Assembly (NCBI GenBank): GCA_029777095.1
Contig: JAKOTS010000047.1
Coordinates: 62,001-126,000, forward strand
Source: Actinomycetes bacterium
GTDB taxonomy: Bacteria > Actinomycetota > Actinomycetes > Actinomycetales > Microbacteriaceae
Direction: 5' to 3'
Length of the DNA: 64,000 nucleotides
The notes under the pieces were generated by a model that was not told where the DNA came from, searched no databases, and saw only the letters and a program-made list of their open reading frames with translations. The translations under genes and the position numbers were made by a program. The first letter of the stretch is position 1. Every line of letters begins with the position of its first letter. Shown here piece by piece: positions 22,431 to 31,613 of the stretch.

Positions 22431-23897
22431 ATGAATGAGCTCTTGGTCCTGTGGTCGGCAGTCACCCTGCCGATGTTTGTGGTCGTCTATGTCTGGACGG
22501 CCTGGAGCCTCTCGGCAGTCTTCAAGAAGATGGGACTCGAGGGCTGGCAAGCCTGGGTTCCCGTCCTCAACCTGATCGTGCTTCTGCGCATCGGCGGTTT
22601 CAGCGGGTGGCTCGCGCTCCTCGCACTCGTGCCGGTACTCGGCCAGATCGCCCTCGCGGTGATCCTTATCTTCGTCGCCCATCGCATCAACGTCTCGTTC
22701 GGGCTCGGTGCCGGCATGACAGTGCTCGCGGCCCTGTTGCCGCCTGTGTGGACGAGCGTGCTCGGCTGGGGGAGCGCCCGCTGGCTCGGTGCTCCCGCCC
22801 CGGCTCCTGCCGGTCCTGTTCGCGTCGGCAACCGTGCCCTGCTGGGTGACCCGGCGCGGACTGTCGATCAGGCGCAATATCTCGATCAGGCGCAGTACAG
22901 CGGTGCGAACACCGCGGCGACGGATGCCTCGGCCCCGCCGTTCCCCATGCACACAGACGTCTCCTCGTTCCCGCCGAGCGTTCCGCCGTTGCCCGCGCCA
23001 GCCGTTGCGGTCCCACCCGTTGCGGTCCCGCCCGTGCCGACTGTTGCGGTCCCTCCGGTGCCGGTGCCGGTGCCGATCCCGGTCCCGCCCGCACCAGCTC
23101 CGGTGGCGCAGACTCCGCCGATGGCGGCCCCACCCTCGTTCCCGCCGCCCGCCGGTGTGATTCCGCCCGCGCCGGGAGTGCCACTCGCGGCCGCGCCGGC
23201 GCCGATCTCGCAGGTGCCGGGCGCCGCGCCGCAGGCTCTGCCGCCGGTCACATCGCTCCCCGCAACGGCGCCGATCGCACCGATCGCCCCGCGACCACCG
23301 GCCCCACAACCTTCTGCGCCAAAGCCGGTCGACCCCTGGTCGCCGCCCGCCGCAGCTCGTCCCGGTGTGGGCCAGGCCGCGGCCGCGGTCGATGACGCGG
23401 GTGCCGACGATTTTGAAGACTCCGCTGACATCTCCGCGATTGTGAGTGTGCCCGCGGTGGGCGATCCACGTTCCGCGCGTTCGGCGATCTCCGCGCAGCA
23501 CGCGCTCGCCGAGATTCCCGACGAAGACATCTTCGACGTCACGATCATGGCGGCCCGCAAGCGCGCGACGTGGGCGCTCGTGCCCCCGCTCGGCGATCCG
23601 GTGCTCGTGACTTCCGATGTCGTGATCATCGGCCGGCGACCAGCCTTCGACGCCGACTACGCCCATGCGCAGCTGGTGCCGGTGGCCGACGACACGCGCA
23701 CGGTGTCGAAGACACACGCTCGCCTCGAACGACAGGGCGAGAACTGGATGGTCATTGACCTCGACTCGACGAACGGCGTGATCCTTGTCGATGACGACGG
23801 TGACGAGATCGACGCGACCCCGGGGGTGCCCGAGCGGCTCACGGAGCGTTTTCTTTTGGGCGATGCGCCGCTGCGGATGCTGCGGGAGGGCTCTTGA
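22431..23897 (+). CDS. Membrane protein with Pro-rich linker and C-terminal FHA domain
   Basis: 488 residues, ATG 22431, 17 nt after the transglutaminase-like gene. Residues ~5-115 contain three to four transmembrane helices around a GLEGWQAWVPVLNLIV signature typical of small actinobacterial membrane domains. Residues ~160-310 form a Pro/Val/Ala-rich linker with PVAVPP-type repeats. The C-terminal FHA domain (about 385-485) has GRRP (~400), SKTHARL (~426) and DSTNGVI (~446), the residues that bind phosphothreonine. It is a likely docking protein for targets of the upstream kinase. The stop overlaps the TTG start of the next gene by 4 nt. Confidence 0.92.
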   Translation: MNELLVLWSAVTLPMFVVVYVWTAWSLSAVFKKMGLEGWQAWVPVLNLIVLLRIGGFSGWLALLALVPVLGQIALAVILIFVAHRINVSFGLGAGMTVLAALLPPVWTSVLGWGSARWLGAPAPAPAGPVRVGNRALLGDPARTVDQAQYLDQAQYSGANTAATDASAPPFPMHTDVSSFPPSVPPLPAPAVAVPPVAVPPVPTVAVPPVPVPVPIPVPPAPAPVAQTPPMAAPPSFPPPAGVIPPAPGVPLAAAPAPISQVPGAAPQALPPVTSLPATAPIAPIAPRPPAPQPSAPKPVDPWSPPAAARPGVGQAAAAVDDAGADDFEDSADISAIVSVPAVGDPRSARSAISAQHALAEIPDEDIFDVTIMAARKRATWALVPPLGDPVLVTSDVVIIGRRPAFDADYAHAQLVPVADDTRTVSKTHARLERQGENWMVIDLDSTNGVILVDDDGDEIDATPGVPERLTERFLLGDAPLRMLREGS

Positions 23898-24424
23898 GCG
23901 ACGACGACTTCACCGAGATCGGCCTCACCCGAGTAACAAAGCGGGCGCAGCAGAGAGCAGAAATCCTCGCTCGCGCGAGCGGTGAGGGCACCGACATCGG
24001 CACGGCCGAAGTCATCGAACATGACACGCTCGATGACGTGACCCGTCTCGGCGCGCGCGGTGCGCGGACGCGGGCACGCACGAGCCCCGAGGTGGCTCCG
24101 ACCCCCACCTCGGTGCCTCCGTCGCAAGACCCCGCCACACCCAGCCTCGTACGGCCCCGGCTCGCGGCCGCGCCCGCGCAACCGGGCCCTTCGGCGCCAC
24201 GCGAGCACTACGGCGCACGCCCGGCCACCCCGGTGATTGCCACGCGCAGCCCTCAGCCAGCGCGCTCACACGCCCCCGTCGATCCAGGTGCGCTCGACCA
24301 GTCCGCACAGCAGCGTGCAACCCGAGCCCGGCGCCGTGCGCTCTGGCTCGTTGTCGGTGCCACCTGCACACTCATCCTCGTCACGACCGGCATCCTGCTC
24401 GTGATTTCCGCCCTCGGCCGCTGA
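23894..24424 (+). CDS. Small tail-anchored protein with Thr-rich N-terminus
   Basis: 176 residues, TTG start overlapping the previous stop (TTGA), with GGGAGG just upstream. The N-terminal 60 residues are charged and hold repeated threonine motifs: DFTEIGLTRVTKR (5-17) and HDTLDDVTRLG (43-53). T45 has Asp at +3, the spacing preferred by many FHA domains. A Pro/Ala/Arg-rich disordered stretch follows (about 60-145). One transmembrane helix lies at the C-terminus (about 150-173). No enzyme motif is seen. Its position between two FHA proteins suggests a kinase substrate and FHA ligand (inference only). Confidence 0.85.
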   Translation: MSDDDFTEIGLTRVTKRAQQRAEILARASGEGTDIGTAEVIEHDTLDDVTRLGARGARTRARTSPEVAPTPTSVPPSQDPATPSLVRPRLAAAPAQPGPSAPREHYGARPATPVIATRSPQPARSHAPVDPGALDQSAQQRATRARRRALWLVVGATCTLILVTTGILLVISALGR

Positions 24425-24436
24425 TCTGGAACACCC

Positions 24437-27400
24437 ATGCATGTCAAGATGACCCTTTTTCGCGATGACGCCAACTGGCAAGACATCATCGTTACCGCCG
24501 AACCGACGGCCACCGTCCGCGAGGTCGCATCGCGGATCGCGCAGGCAGACCCGCAGGGTTGGTACGACCGCACGCGCGCATACACGCTGCAGTCGATCGC
24601 CCCGGGTGGGACCGAATGGCGCCTTCTGCCACCCGAGGCGGTCATCGGCGAAGACTGGCTGACCTCTGGTGCCTCGATAGCCCTCGTTGACGAGGCCAAC
24701 GCCGCGGGTGCGATCCCATCGCTGCACGACGGCGCATCCGTCACCGTCACGATCGTGAGCGGCGCCGGCGCGGGCGCCACCTTCGTGCTCGGGGCTGGTT
24801 CGCACACCGTTGGGCGCGCCCCGGAGTGCGATATTGTAATCGACGACGAATTCATGTCGAAGCGGCACCTGCGCATCGATGTGGGTGCGAGCGTCGAGGT
24901 TGTTGACCTCGGCTCGGCCAACGGTGTCGAGGTTGCCGGGCAACTTGTGCCGCGGCTTCGCGTCATGGGCTCACAGCGCCTGCTCGCGGGTTCGACTGAG
25001 CTGCACCTGGACGTGCGCATCCAAGCCGCCGCCCGCCGCGAAGAGGCCGCAGGCCCCGCGTTCTTCAATCGCTCCCCGCGCGTCGAAGAGCGCTACATCG
25101 GCCGTACCTTCAGCGTTCCCGAGGTGCCGAAAGAGTCCGAGCCGCAGCCGTTCCCGCTGCTCGCGATGATCACCCCGATGCTGCTCGGGTTCGCGATGTT
25201 TGCAATCACGCAGCGACCGACCACCCTGCTGTTTGTGGCGATGACACCGCTGATGCTGATCGGCAACTACGTCACGGGCAAGGGTCGCGACAAGCGAAAG
25301 CTTGAGCGCTCGATCGCCCAGTTCGAATCGGGTCTCGAAGACCTGCAGGCGCGGCTCGACAGCGAGAAGATCACCGAGCAGACGGCACGCATCGCCGAGG
25401 TGCCGTCGTCGGAGGAGGTGCTCCGCGCCGCGAGCGACCTCGGACCGCTGATGTGGACGCGCCGCCCTGAGCACTGGAACTTCCTCAACCTTCGACTCGG
25501 TCGCGGCGCGATGCCGAGCCGCAACACGATCGACGCGGAGCATCGCGGCGAGCTCCTTCTCGAATACCAAACGCGCCTCGATGACACGATCGAGCGCAGT
25601 CGCCTGGTGTACGACGTGCCGATCGTCGCGAACCTCGAAGAGTCTGGCGCGGTCGGGATTGCCGGCCGTCAGGAGCGCGTGGCCGGGTCACTTGCCGCGG
25701 CCCTCGTGCAGCTGACCGGCCTGCACTCGCCCGCCGAGCTCGTGGTGACGGCTGCCGTCACGCCGGCCTGGGCGCGCGAGCTCGACTGGCTGAAATGGAT
25801 GCCGCACACGTCATCGCCGCACAGCCCCATCGCGGGCAACCACCTCGCAGACAGCGAGCCGGCGGCGAACGCGCTGCTCTCAGAGCTCGAAGAGCTCGTG
25901 GCCGTGCGTGAGCGGGCGAACCGCAGGGCTGAGACGCGCGGCGCCCTCAACGCCGAGCAGGCCGCGCTGCAGGGTGGCGCCCACGTGGGCGAGATGCGCG
26001 ATACGGGCGGCTATGCCGGACCAATGCCCGCCATCGTGTTGGTGATCGCCGACGACGTGATCGCCGACCGCGCGCGACTGGTGAGCCTTTCCGAGCGCGG
26101 CGCCGATGTGGGTGTCTTCCCGCTTTGGGTCGCCGAGGACGTCGCGGCACTGCCCGCAGTGTGTCGCACATTTGTGGATGCCTCGGGTGACCAGCCCCCG
26201 CGCATTGGCCTCGTCCGTCTCGGCGAAGAGATCGGTGGGGCAATGCTCGACGTCGTCTCGCCCGCGCAATTGGCGGCGTTCTCTCGCAACCTCAGCCGGG
26301 TCATCGACGCCGGTGCCCCGATCAACGACACGAGCGACCTGCCGCGCTCGGTCTCGCTCGCCGGGCTGATCGACCTTGACCTCCTCCACCGCCCCGAGAG
26401 CGCGGTCGAGCGGTGGCACGAGAACGATTCCATCCACGACCGCCGGGCCGGGGTGCCCGCAAAGCGGCGCCGTGCCGGACGCCTTCGCGCGACGATCGGC
26501 GCCTCGTCTCAGGGCCTCATGCACCTCGACCTGCGCGCGCAGGGGCCGCACGCGCTGGTTGGTGGCACCACGGGTGCCGGCAAGAGTGAGTTCCTCCAGG
26601 CGTGGGTGCTGGGCATGGCCGCCGAGTACAGCCCCGACCGGGTCACGTTCCTCTTCGTTGACTACAAGGGTGGCGCGGCGTTTGCCGACTGTGTCAACCT
26701 GCCCCACACGGTCGGCCTCGTCACCGACCTCACCCCGCACCTCGTGCGCCGGGCGCTCACGAGCCTCCGCGCAGAGCTCCACCACCGTGAGCTCCTTCTC
26801 GGGCGCAAGGGTGCGAAGGATCTGCTCGAACTCGAAAAGCGTGGCGACCCCGACTCACCGCCCGCCCTCATCCTGATCATTGATGAGTTCGCGGCGCTCG
26901 TCGGTGAGGTGCCCGAGTTCGTTGACGGTGTCGTCGACATCGCGCAGCGCGGCCGTTCGCTCGGCATCCACCTGATCATGGCGACGCAGCGCCCCGCCGG
27001 TGTGATCCGCGACAACCTGCGCGCCAACACGAACCTCCGCATCGCACTGCGCATGGCCGACGAGTCTGACTCGGTCGACGTCATCGGCGAACCCGACGCG
27101 GCGCACTTCGACCCGGGCATTCCGGGCCGCGCGATCGCAAAGACGGGCCCGGGGCGCCTGCACCGCCTGCAGTCCGGCTATGCCGGTGGCTGGTCGCACA
27201 GCGAACCAGAATCTGCCAGCATCGCCGTTGCCGCCATGCCGTTCGGCGTGACCGCAGAGTGGGCAGCGCCCAAAGACGATGAGACGCCCGAAGAGCGCGA
27301 CCTCGGCCCCACCGACCAGAAGCTCATGGTCGAAACGTTCATCGCGGCAGCCGCACGCGCCGGCATCCCCTCGCCCCGTCGCCCGTGGCTTGATGAGCTC

Positions 27401-28963
27401 GAGACCGCCGTCGACCTGGCGAACCTCCGCCACCGGACCGACGCCCGCCTCGCTCTCGGCGTGAGCGACCTCCCTGACCGTCAGGCGCAAGAAACCGCCT
27501 CGTTCAACCCCGATGTCGACGGTCACATGGTGATCTACGGCACGGGTGGCTCGGGCAAGTCCGTCGCGCTCCGCACGATCGCCGCCTCCGCCGGGCTCGC
27601 GACGCATGGCGGGCCCGTGCACGTCTACGGCCTCGACTTCGGTTCGGGCGGTCTCCGCATGATCGAAGACCTCCCGCACGTGGGCGCCGTGATCTCTGGC
27701 GACGACACCGAACGCATCGTTCGTTTGTTCCGGATGCTTCGCGAACAGCTTGATCGTCGCGAACGGCAGTACGGCGATGCCAGCGCGACATCGGTGACCG
27801 AGTTCCGTCAGCTGCCGGGGCGCACGAGCGAGTCGCGCATCGTCTTGCTGATCGACAACTTCCCGAGCTTCCGCGACGAGTGGGAGATTCCGTCCGGCCG
27901 CAACGAGTGGTACCGCGTCTTCACCGAGATCATCGGCAACGGCCGTCAGCTTGGCGTGCATGTGGTCTTCACCGCAGACCGCCCCGGCTCCGTGCCGAGC
28001 TCGGTCACTTCCGGCGTGCAGCGCCGTGTGGTGCTGCGCCTCGCCGACGAGATGGGCTACGCCGTGCTTGATGCGCCGAACGACGTGCTCACGGAGGCCT
28101 CGCCCGCCGGCCGCGCACTCGTCTCGGGCAACGAGACGCAGCTCGCGGTTCTTGGTGGTTCTTCGGTCGCGGCCGAGCAGTCGGAGGCAATGACTCGCCT
28201 CGCCGCAGACATGCGCACTGCGGGTGCGGTCCCGGCCCCCGGCATCCCCTCGCTGCCCGCGATCGTGCCGGTCGAAGACCTCCCGCAGGCGCCCGGTGCA
28301 CCCCTGGTGCTCGGACTTGCCGAAGAGACCCTCGAACCGTTCGAGCTCGAGCCGGCCGGCGCCTTCGCGCTTGCGGGCCCTCCAGGCAGTGGGCGCTCCA
28401 GCGCGCTGCGCGTGATCGCCGAACGACTCTTCGAGCGCGGCGACATGCCGGTGTATTACATCGGCAATAAGCGCTCGGCCCTCGCCTCCGACATCCGTTT
28501 CGCGGCGCGTGCCACGACCATCGAAGACGTCACGGATCTCGCGAAACTTGTGCGCGAGATTGTGATCGATGAGGATGCCACTTCCCGCGTCGCTGTCATC
28601 ATCGAGCAACTCGGCGACTTCTTGCAAAGCTCTGCAGACGCGCCGCTGGTTGATCTCGTGCGCGCGATCAAGCGGGAGGACCATTTCGCGGTTGCCGAGG
28701 CAGAATCGTCGTCGTGGGTGACTTCTTGGCCACTTTTCGGTGAATTTAAGAGTGCGCGACGCGGCCTGATCCTGCAGCCTGACTCCACCGATGGCGACGT
28801 CATCCTCAAGACGTCGCTCCCGCGGATCAAGCGCGCCGAGTTCCCCGTGGGGCGCGGAATGCTGGTCGCATCGGGTGCCGCGATCCGGGTGCAGCTCGCG
28901 CTCGCGAGCACTCCCGAAGGCGCGGATTCGCTCGTTGGCGCGTCTGTGCGGCGGGGGCTCTAA
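24437..28963 (+). CDS. Type VII secretion FHA/FtsK-SpoIIIE ATPase (EccC/EssC-like)
   Basis: Motor ATPase of a type VII-like secretion system, 1508 residues. The N-terminal ~95 residues resemble a ubiquitin-like or degenerate FHA fold. An FHA domain follows (about 98-190: VGRAPECD at ~124, SKRH at ~141, SANGVEV at ~160). Two transmembrane helices lie at ~240-281. Three FtsK/SpoIIIE ATPase modules come next. The first has Walker A GGTTGAGKS (709-717) and Walker B LIIDEF, intact. The second has GTGGSGKS with K1041 but Walker B LLIDNF, lacking the catalytic Glu. The third has GPPGSGRS, with Arg1320 instead of Lys, and lacks a clear DE. This is the EssC/EccC single-chain layout. It lies 12 nt after the preceding gene and 95 nt before the WXG100 gene. 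Confidence 0.95.
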   Translation: MHVKMTLFRDDANWQDIIVTAEPTATVREVASRIAQADPQGWYDRTRAYTLQSIAPGGTEWRLLPPEAVIGEDWLTSGASIALVDEANAAGAIPSLHDGASVTVTIVSGAGAGATFVLGAGSHTVGRAPECDIVIDDEFMSKRHLRIDVGASVEVVDLGSANGVEVAGQLVPRLRVMGSQRLLAGSTELHLDVRIQAAARREEAAGPAFFNRSPRVEERYIGRTFSVPEVPKESEPQPFPLLAMITPMLLGFAMFAITQRPTTLLFVAMTPLMLIGNYVTGKGRDKRKLERSIAQFESGLEDLQARLDSEKITEQTARIAEVPSSEEVLRAASDLGPLMWTRRPEHWNFLNLRLGRGAMPSRNTIDAEHRGELLLEYQTRLDDTIERSRLVYDVPIVANLEESGAVGIAGRQERVAGSLAAALVQLTGLHSPAELVVTAAVTPAWARELDWLKWMPHTSSPHSPIAGNHLADSEPAANALLSELEELVAVRERANRRAETRGALNAEQAALQGGAHVGEMRDTGGYAGPMPAIVLVIADDVIADRARLVSLSERGADVGVFPLWVAEDVAALPAVCRTFVDASGDQPPRIGLVRLGEEIGGAMLDVVSPAQLAAFSRNLSRVIDAGAPINDTSDLPRSVSLAGLIDLDLLHRPESAVERWHENDSIHDRRAGVPAKRRRAGRLRATIGASSQGLMHLDLRAQGPHALVGGTTGAGKSEFLQAWVLGMAAEYSPDRVTFLFVDYKGGAAFADCVNLPHTVGLVTDLTPHLVRRALTSLRAELHHRELLLGRKGAKDLLELEKRGDPDSPPALILIIDEFAALVGEVPEFVDGVVDIAQRGRSLGIHLIMATQRPAGVIRDNLRANTNLRIALRMADESDSVDVIGEPDAAHFDPGIPGRAIAKTGPGRLHRLQSGYAGGWSHSEPESASIAVAAMPFGVTAEWAAPKDDETPEERDLGPTDQKLMVETFIAAAARAGIPSPRRPWLDELETAVDLANLRHRTDARLALGVSDLPDRQAQETASFNPDVDGHMVIYGTGGSGKSVALRTIAASAGLATHGGPVHVYGLDFGSGGLRMIEDLPHVGAVISGDDTERIVRLFRMLREQLDRRERQYGDASATSVTEFRQLPGRTSESRIVLLIDNFPSFRDEWEIPSGRNEWYRVFTEIIGNGRQLGVHVVFTADRPGSVPSSVTSGVQRRVVLRLADEMGYAVLDAPNDVLTEASPAGRALVSGNETQLAVLGGSSVAAEQSEAMTRLAADMRTAGAVPAPGIPSLPAIVPVEDLPQAPGAPLVLGLAEETLEPFELEPAGAFALAGPPGSGRSSALRVIAERLFERGDMPVYYIGNKRSALASDIRFAARATTIEDVTDLAKLVREIVIDEDATSRVAVIIEQLGDFLQSSADAPLVDLVRAIKREDHFAVAEAESSSWVTSWPLFGEFKSARRGLILQPDSTDGDVILKTSLPRIKRAEFPVGRGMLVASGAAIRVQLALASTPEGADSLVGASVRRGL

Positions 28964-29058
28964 GAAAAAAACCAGTTCAAGATGGGGTTACGCTAGGACG
29001 TGCCGCCATTCATCGCGAGCCGGCGCTGTCGGGCTCTCAAACGCAAAAAGGACTAATC

Positions 29059-29355
29059 ATGGCAAACCTTAACGTTTCCTACGGAGACATGAAGACCGCA
29101 GCCGGCCAGCTCATCACGGGCAAGGGTGCACTCGAAGACAAGCTCGGCGAGCTCCAGCGCCTCGTTGGCGACCTCGTCGCTTCGGGCTTCGTCACCGACG
29201 CGGCTTCGGGCGCGTTCAACGACTCGTACACGCAGTTCACCACCGGTGCAACGCAGATGGTCGGCGGCATCCAGGGTCTTTCTGACTTCCTCAACGCCGC
29301 AGCCGACGCGCTGGGCAACACCGACTCCGAGCTCGCGAACGCTATTCGTTCCTAA
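29059..29355 (+). CDS. WXG100-like type VII secretion substrate
   Basis: 98 residues, the family's usual length, with AAAAGGA before the ATG. Two predicted helices flank a central turn. The family normally has Trp-x-Gly in the turn; here the region reads SGFVTDAASGAFNDSYTQF, with no Trp in the whole protein, while the following A..F...Y..F helix face is kept. WXG100 proteins form small helical dimers exported by EccC-type ATPases. The gene directly follows the EccC-like gene and is followed by its own hairpin, suggesting separate, higher expression. No obvious C-terminal YxxxD/E signal is seen. Confidence 0.88.
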   Translation: MANLNVSYGDMKTAAGQLITGKGALEDKLGELQRLVGDLVASGFVTDAASGAFNDSYTQFTTGATQMVGGIQGLSDFLNAAADALGNTDSELANAIRS

Positions 29356-29369
29356 GTACGTCACAGAGT

Positions 29370-29392
29370 GGGCCGGGCATTGCGCCCGGCCC
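29370..29392 (+). terminator. Hairpin after WXG100 gene
   Basis: Perfect 9-bp GC stem (29370-29378 with 29384-29392), loop of 5 nt, followed by TCTCTGCT. It probably stops part of the transcripts, giving more WXG100 mRNA than downstream mRNA. Confidence 0.65.
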
Positions 29393-29410
29393 TCTCTGCT
29401 GTGAGGCCTC

Positions 29411-29740
29411 ATGGGTAAGAACCTGATCATTGACCTGCTCCTGCTGGATTCGATCGCGATTGACGTCGGTCGCATCCAGTCGGAATTCACCGGTGCCACC
29501 GCGCGGAGTGAACGACTTGGCGACGCCGTTGGGCACGCCGGTCTTGCATCGCACGTTGAATCCTTTGCATCGGACTGGGACCAGCGCCGGAGTGAGCTCG
29601 TCGAACAGCTCGATACCGTGCAGGGTCACCTTGAAACGGTGGTTGAAGGCTTTCGCACCACCGATACCGAACTTGCCAAGGCCCTGACCGACCAGGCATC
29701 CACCTACCCGCCGCGCACGGCGGCGCCGAAAGCGAAGTAA
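29411..29740 (+). CDS. Small helical protein, likely type VII partner of effector
   Basis: 109 residues. It is predicted mostly helical, with a central SDWDQRR segment and heptad-like Leu/Val spacing (LVEQLDTVQGHLETVVEGF). The size, helix-turn-helix appearance and position between a WXG100 gene and a larger effector-like gene resemble the small partner proteins (WXG/Lap/PE-like) that pair with type VII substrates. It is not a clear WXG100 member. The next gene starts 2 nt after its stop, so the two are probably co-translated and may form a complex. Confidence 0.82.
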   Translation: MGKNLIIDLLLLDSIAIDVGRIQSEFTGATARSERLGDAVGHAGLASHVESFASDWDQRRSELVEQLDTVQGHLETVVEGFRTTDTELAKALTDQASTYPPRTAAPKAK

Positions 29741-29742
29741 CC

Positions 29743-31008
29743 ATGACTCGTCCCACTGACTGGTCTTCGCTCGGCTATAGCTCCGACCCGATCCCCGGTG
29801 ACCACTCCCGGGTTGATCTCATTGGTCGCCAATACGTCGGCACCGCAGATTCGATTCTGCGCGCCGCAGAAAACCTGCGCACGGCGCTGGCCCCGAACTT
29901 CGGTGAGAGCGAGTCTGTCGACGCGATCCGCGAGGTGGCCGGCGATGTCGCCGACCGTGTTTCGCGCGCGGAAGATCGCTACCGCAAGGTTGGCGACGCG
30001 ATGGTCGTCTACGCTGCCGCGCTGCGCGGTGCGCAGGACGAATCGCTCATTGCGTTGACCAACGGAAACACTGCAGAGAGCAACGCGCGCAGTGCCAACA
30101 GCATGGCCAATTACTACCAGGGCCAGGTAGACAACCCCAACACGCCGCCAGCCAACGTCGCCTCGCACACCGATTCCCAGACCAACTGGCAAAACAAGGC
30201 GGACGCCGCCGAGCGCGGCCTCGCGACCGCCATTGGGACGCTCCAGACCGCCATCGGCAAGCGCGACGCGGCAGCCGCCACGGCGATCGGCTCGATCGAG
30301 AAAATCGGCAATTCAGGCGACCTCAACGACTCGGGCTGGGACAACATCGTCCAGTGGGTGCGCGAGAACAAAGAGCTCATCGACCTGATCGTCGACATTG
30401 TCGGGTACATCGCGACCGCGGTCATGATCGTTGCGCTGTTCATCCCAGGCCTCAACGTGATCGCGGGCTTCATCGCGCTGGTGGCGACGATCGTGACCCT
30501 CGCGAACGTGGCTCTGCAAGTCGCCGCGGGCACAATGGGCCCCGTTGAAGCAATCCTCAGCGTCGCGCTCGCGGCGCTCACCTTCGTCGGTGGGCGCGCG
30601 ATCGGGAGCGCAGTCAAGGGCACACAGAGCGCGGCCCGCACGAGCGTGGGCACGTCGATTCGGAACAGCTTCGCGGGCTCCGGCATCCGTGGCATGACGC
30701 AGAACCGTGCGCTCAACCTCGTCGACGACGTGATCGGCGGCTCGAAAATCAACCAGCTTGGCCTGCTCGACCGCCTCAAGTTCATGCAGCTCGACCTGAA
30801 GACGGTTGCACAGATCCGCAACGTGGCAAACATCGAGCTCCTGAGTGGAGCCGTTTCGAGCAGCTCGGCCGGGCACCTCGCGCGGCTTGCGCGTCTCGGC
30901 GCAGTGGGCTGGGGCATCCACCTTGGGTCCGAGGGTGCGGGTCTCGCAATCGGTTCGGCCACCGCGAACGAGAAGCCGCTGCCGTGGCGCCTCGGGGCGA
31001 ACTGGTGA
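29743..31008 (+). CDS. Putative type VII-secreted effector-like protein
   Basis: 421 residues, ATG start 2 nt after the small helical gene. The N-terminal ~200 residues are helical and polar (YVGTADSILRAAENLRTAL), as in LXG/WXG-type effectors. Long hydrophobic segments follow (about 211-262 and 271-290). The C-terminal ~125 residues are polar with basic patches and no known toxin motif. Such a layout, helical delivery module plus hydrophobic middle plus variable C-terminus, is typical of type VII substrates in Actinobacteria. The stop overlaps the next gene (GTGA). Toxicity is not shown by the sequence. Confidence 0.8.
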   Translation: MTRPTDWSSLGYSSDPIPGDHSRVDLIGRQYVGTADSILRAAENLRTALAPNFGESESVDAIREVAGDVADRVSRAEDRYRKVGDAMVVYAAALRGAQDESLIALTNGNTAESNARSANSMANYYQGQVDNPNTPPANVASHTDSQTNWQNKADAAERGLATAIGTLQTAIGKRDAAAATAIGSIEKIGNSGDLNDSGWDNIVQWVRENKELIDLIVDIVGYIATAVMIVALFIPGLNVIAGFIALVATIVTLANVALQVAAGTMGPVEAILSVALAALTFVGGRAIGSAVKGTQSAARTSVGTSIRNSFAGSGIRGMTQNRALNLVDDVIGGSKINQLGLLDRLKFMQLDLKTVAQIRNVANIELLSGAVSSSSAGHLARLARLGAVGWGIHLGSEGAGLAIGSATANEKPLPWRLGANW

Positions 31009-31613
31009 CACCAGGCCAGCGCATTGGGCGTTTCATCGGCATCGCGAACTTCGTGGCGACGCTGCTCGCACTGCTCGTGCTGTTGCTCTGGCCAAAGGTC
31101 GTTGGCTCGCTGATCGCGATGCTGTCGTGGTCGCAAGAGGCGAAGGATGCCTGTGCCACCGAGCCCGGTTGTGCAGTCAACATCGTGCCCGGGGGAGTGT
31201 TCCCGGTGTGGTGGGCGCTCATTTGGGTCGCATTCATCGCACTCAGCATTGTGCTCTGCTGGTCGCCGAACCGTTGGTGGTCGTCGCGCGGGAAGGGCCG
31301 CTTCGAGGTCTTCGCCGACTCGACGCCGCGCTGGTTGCGCGTGCACGCCGCAGTGGCGATCCTTGTCTCTGTCATTCTCGTCTTCCCCGGTCGCAGCATC
31401 GCCGGCGTGTGGGCCCTCGAATACCTCTACGCCGCGGGTGCGGCCCTGCTCGTGGTCGGACTCGCGACGCTGAGCCTGCGTGCCGGGCGCGCGACGCTTG
31501 GACCGAAGGAATTCGACCGGTTGATCGGACCGGGGCCGTTTAGCCCGCGTGTGGCTGCGGCATCCCGTGCACCAAAGAAGCCCGCACAACCAAGAAAGGG
31601 CGCTGCCTCGTGA
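31005..31613 (+). CDS. Four-helix membrane protein coupled to effector-like gene
   Basis: 202 residues. GTG 31005 overlaps the previous stop by 4 nt; an earlier in-frame ATG inside the upstream gene is less likely. Four transmembrane helices are visible (about residues 8-35, 62-88, 108-125, 133-155), with a Cys pair (CATEPGC) in the first loop and a basic C-terminal tail. The function is unknown. Tight coupling to an effector-like gene makes a membrane partner or immunity role possible, but there is no direct evidence. Its own stop overlaps the next start by 4 nt. Confidence 0.8.
   Translation: MTPGQRIGRFIGIANFVATLLALLVLLLWPKVVGSLIAMLSWSQEAKDACATEPGCAVNIVPGGVFPVWWALIWVAFIALSIVLCWSPNRWWSSRGKGRFEVFADSTPRWLRVHAAVAILVSVILVFPGRSIAGVWALEYLYAAGAALLVVGLATLSLRAGRATLGPKEFDRLIGPGPFSPRVAAASRAPKKPAQPRKGAAS

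Noticed and set aside
23000..23300. Pro/Val-rich repeats in the FHA membrane protein as a DNA repeat or CRISPR-like array
   Set aside because: The repetition is at codon level (Pro-Val-Ala-Val-Pro) within an open gene, without fixed spacers.
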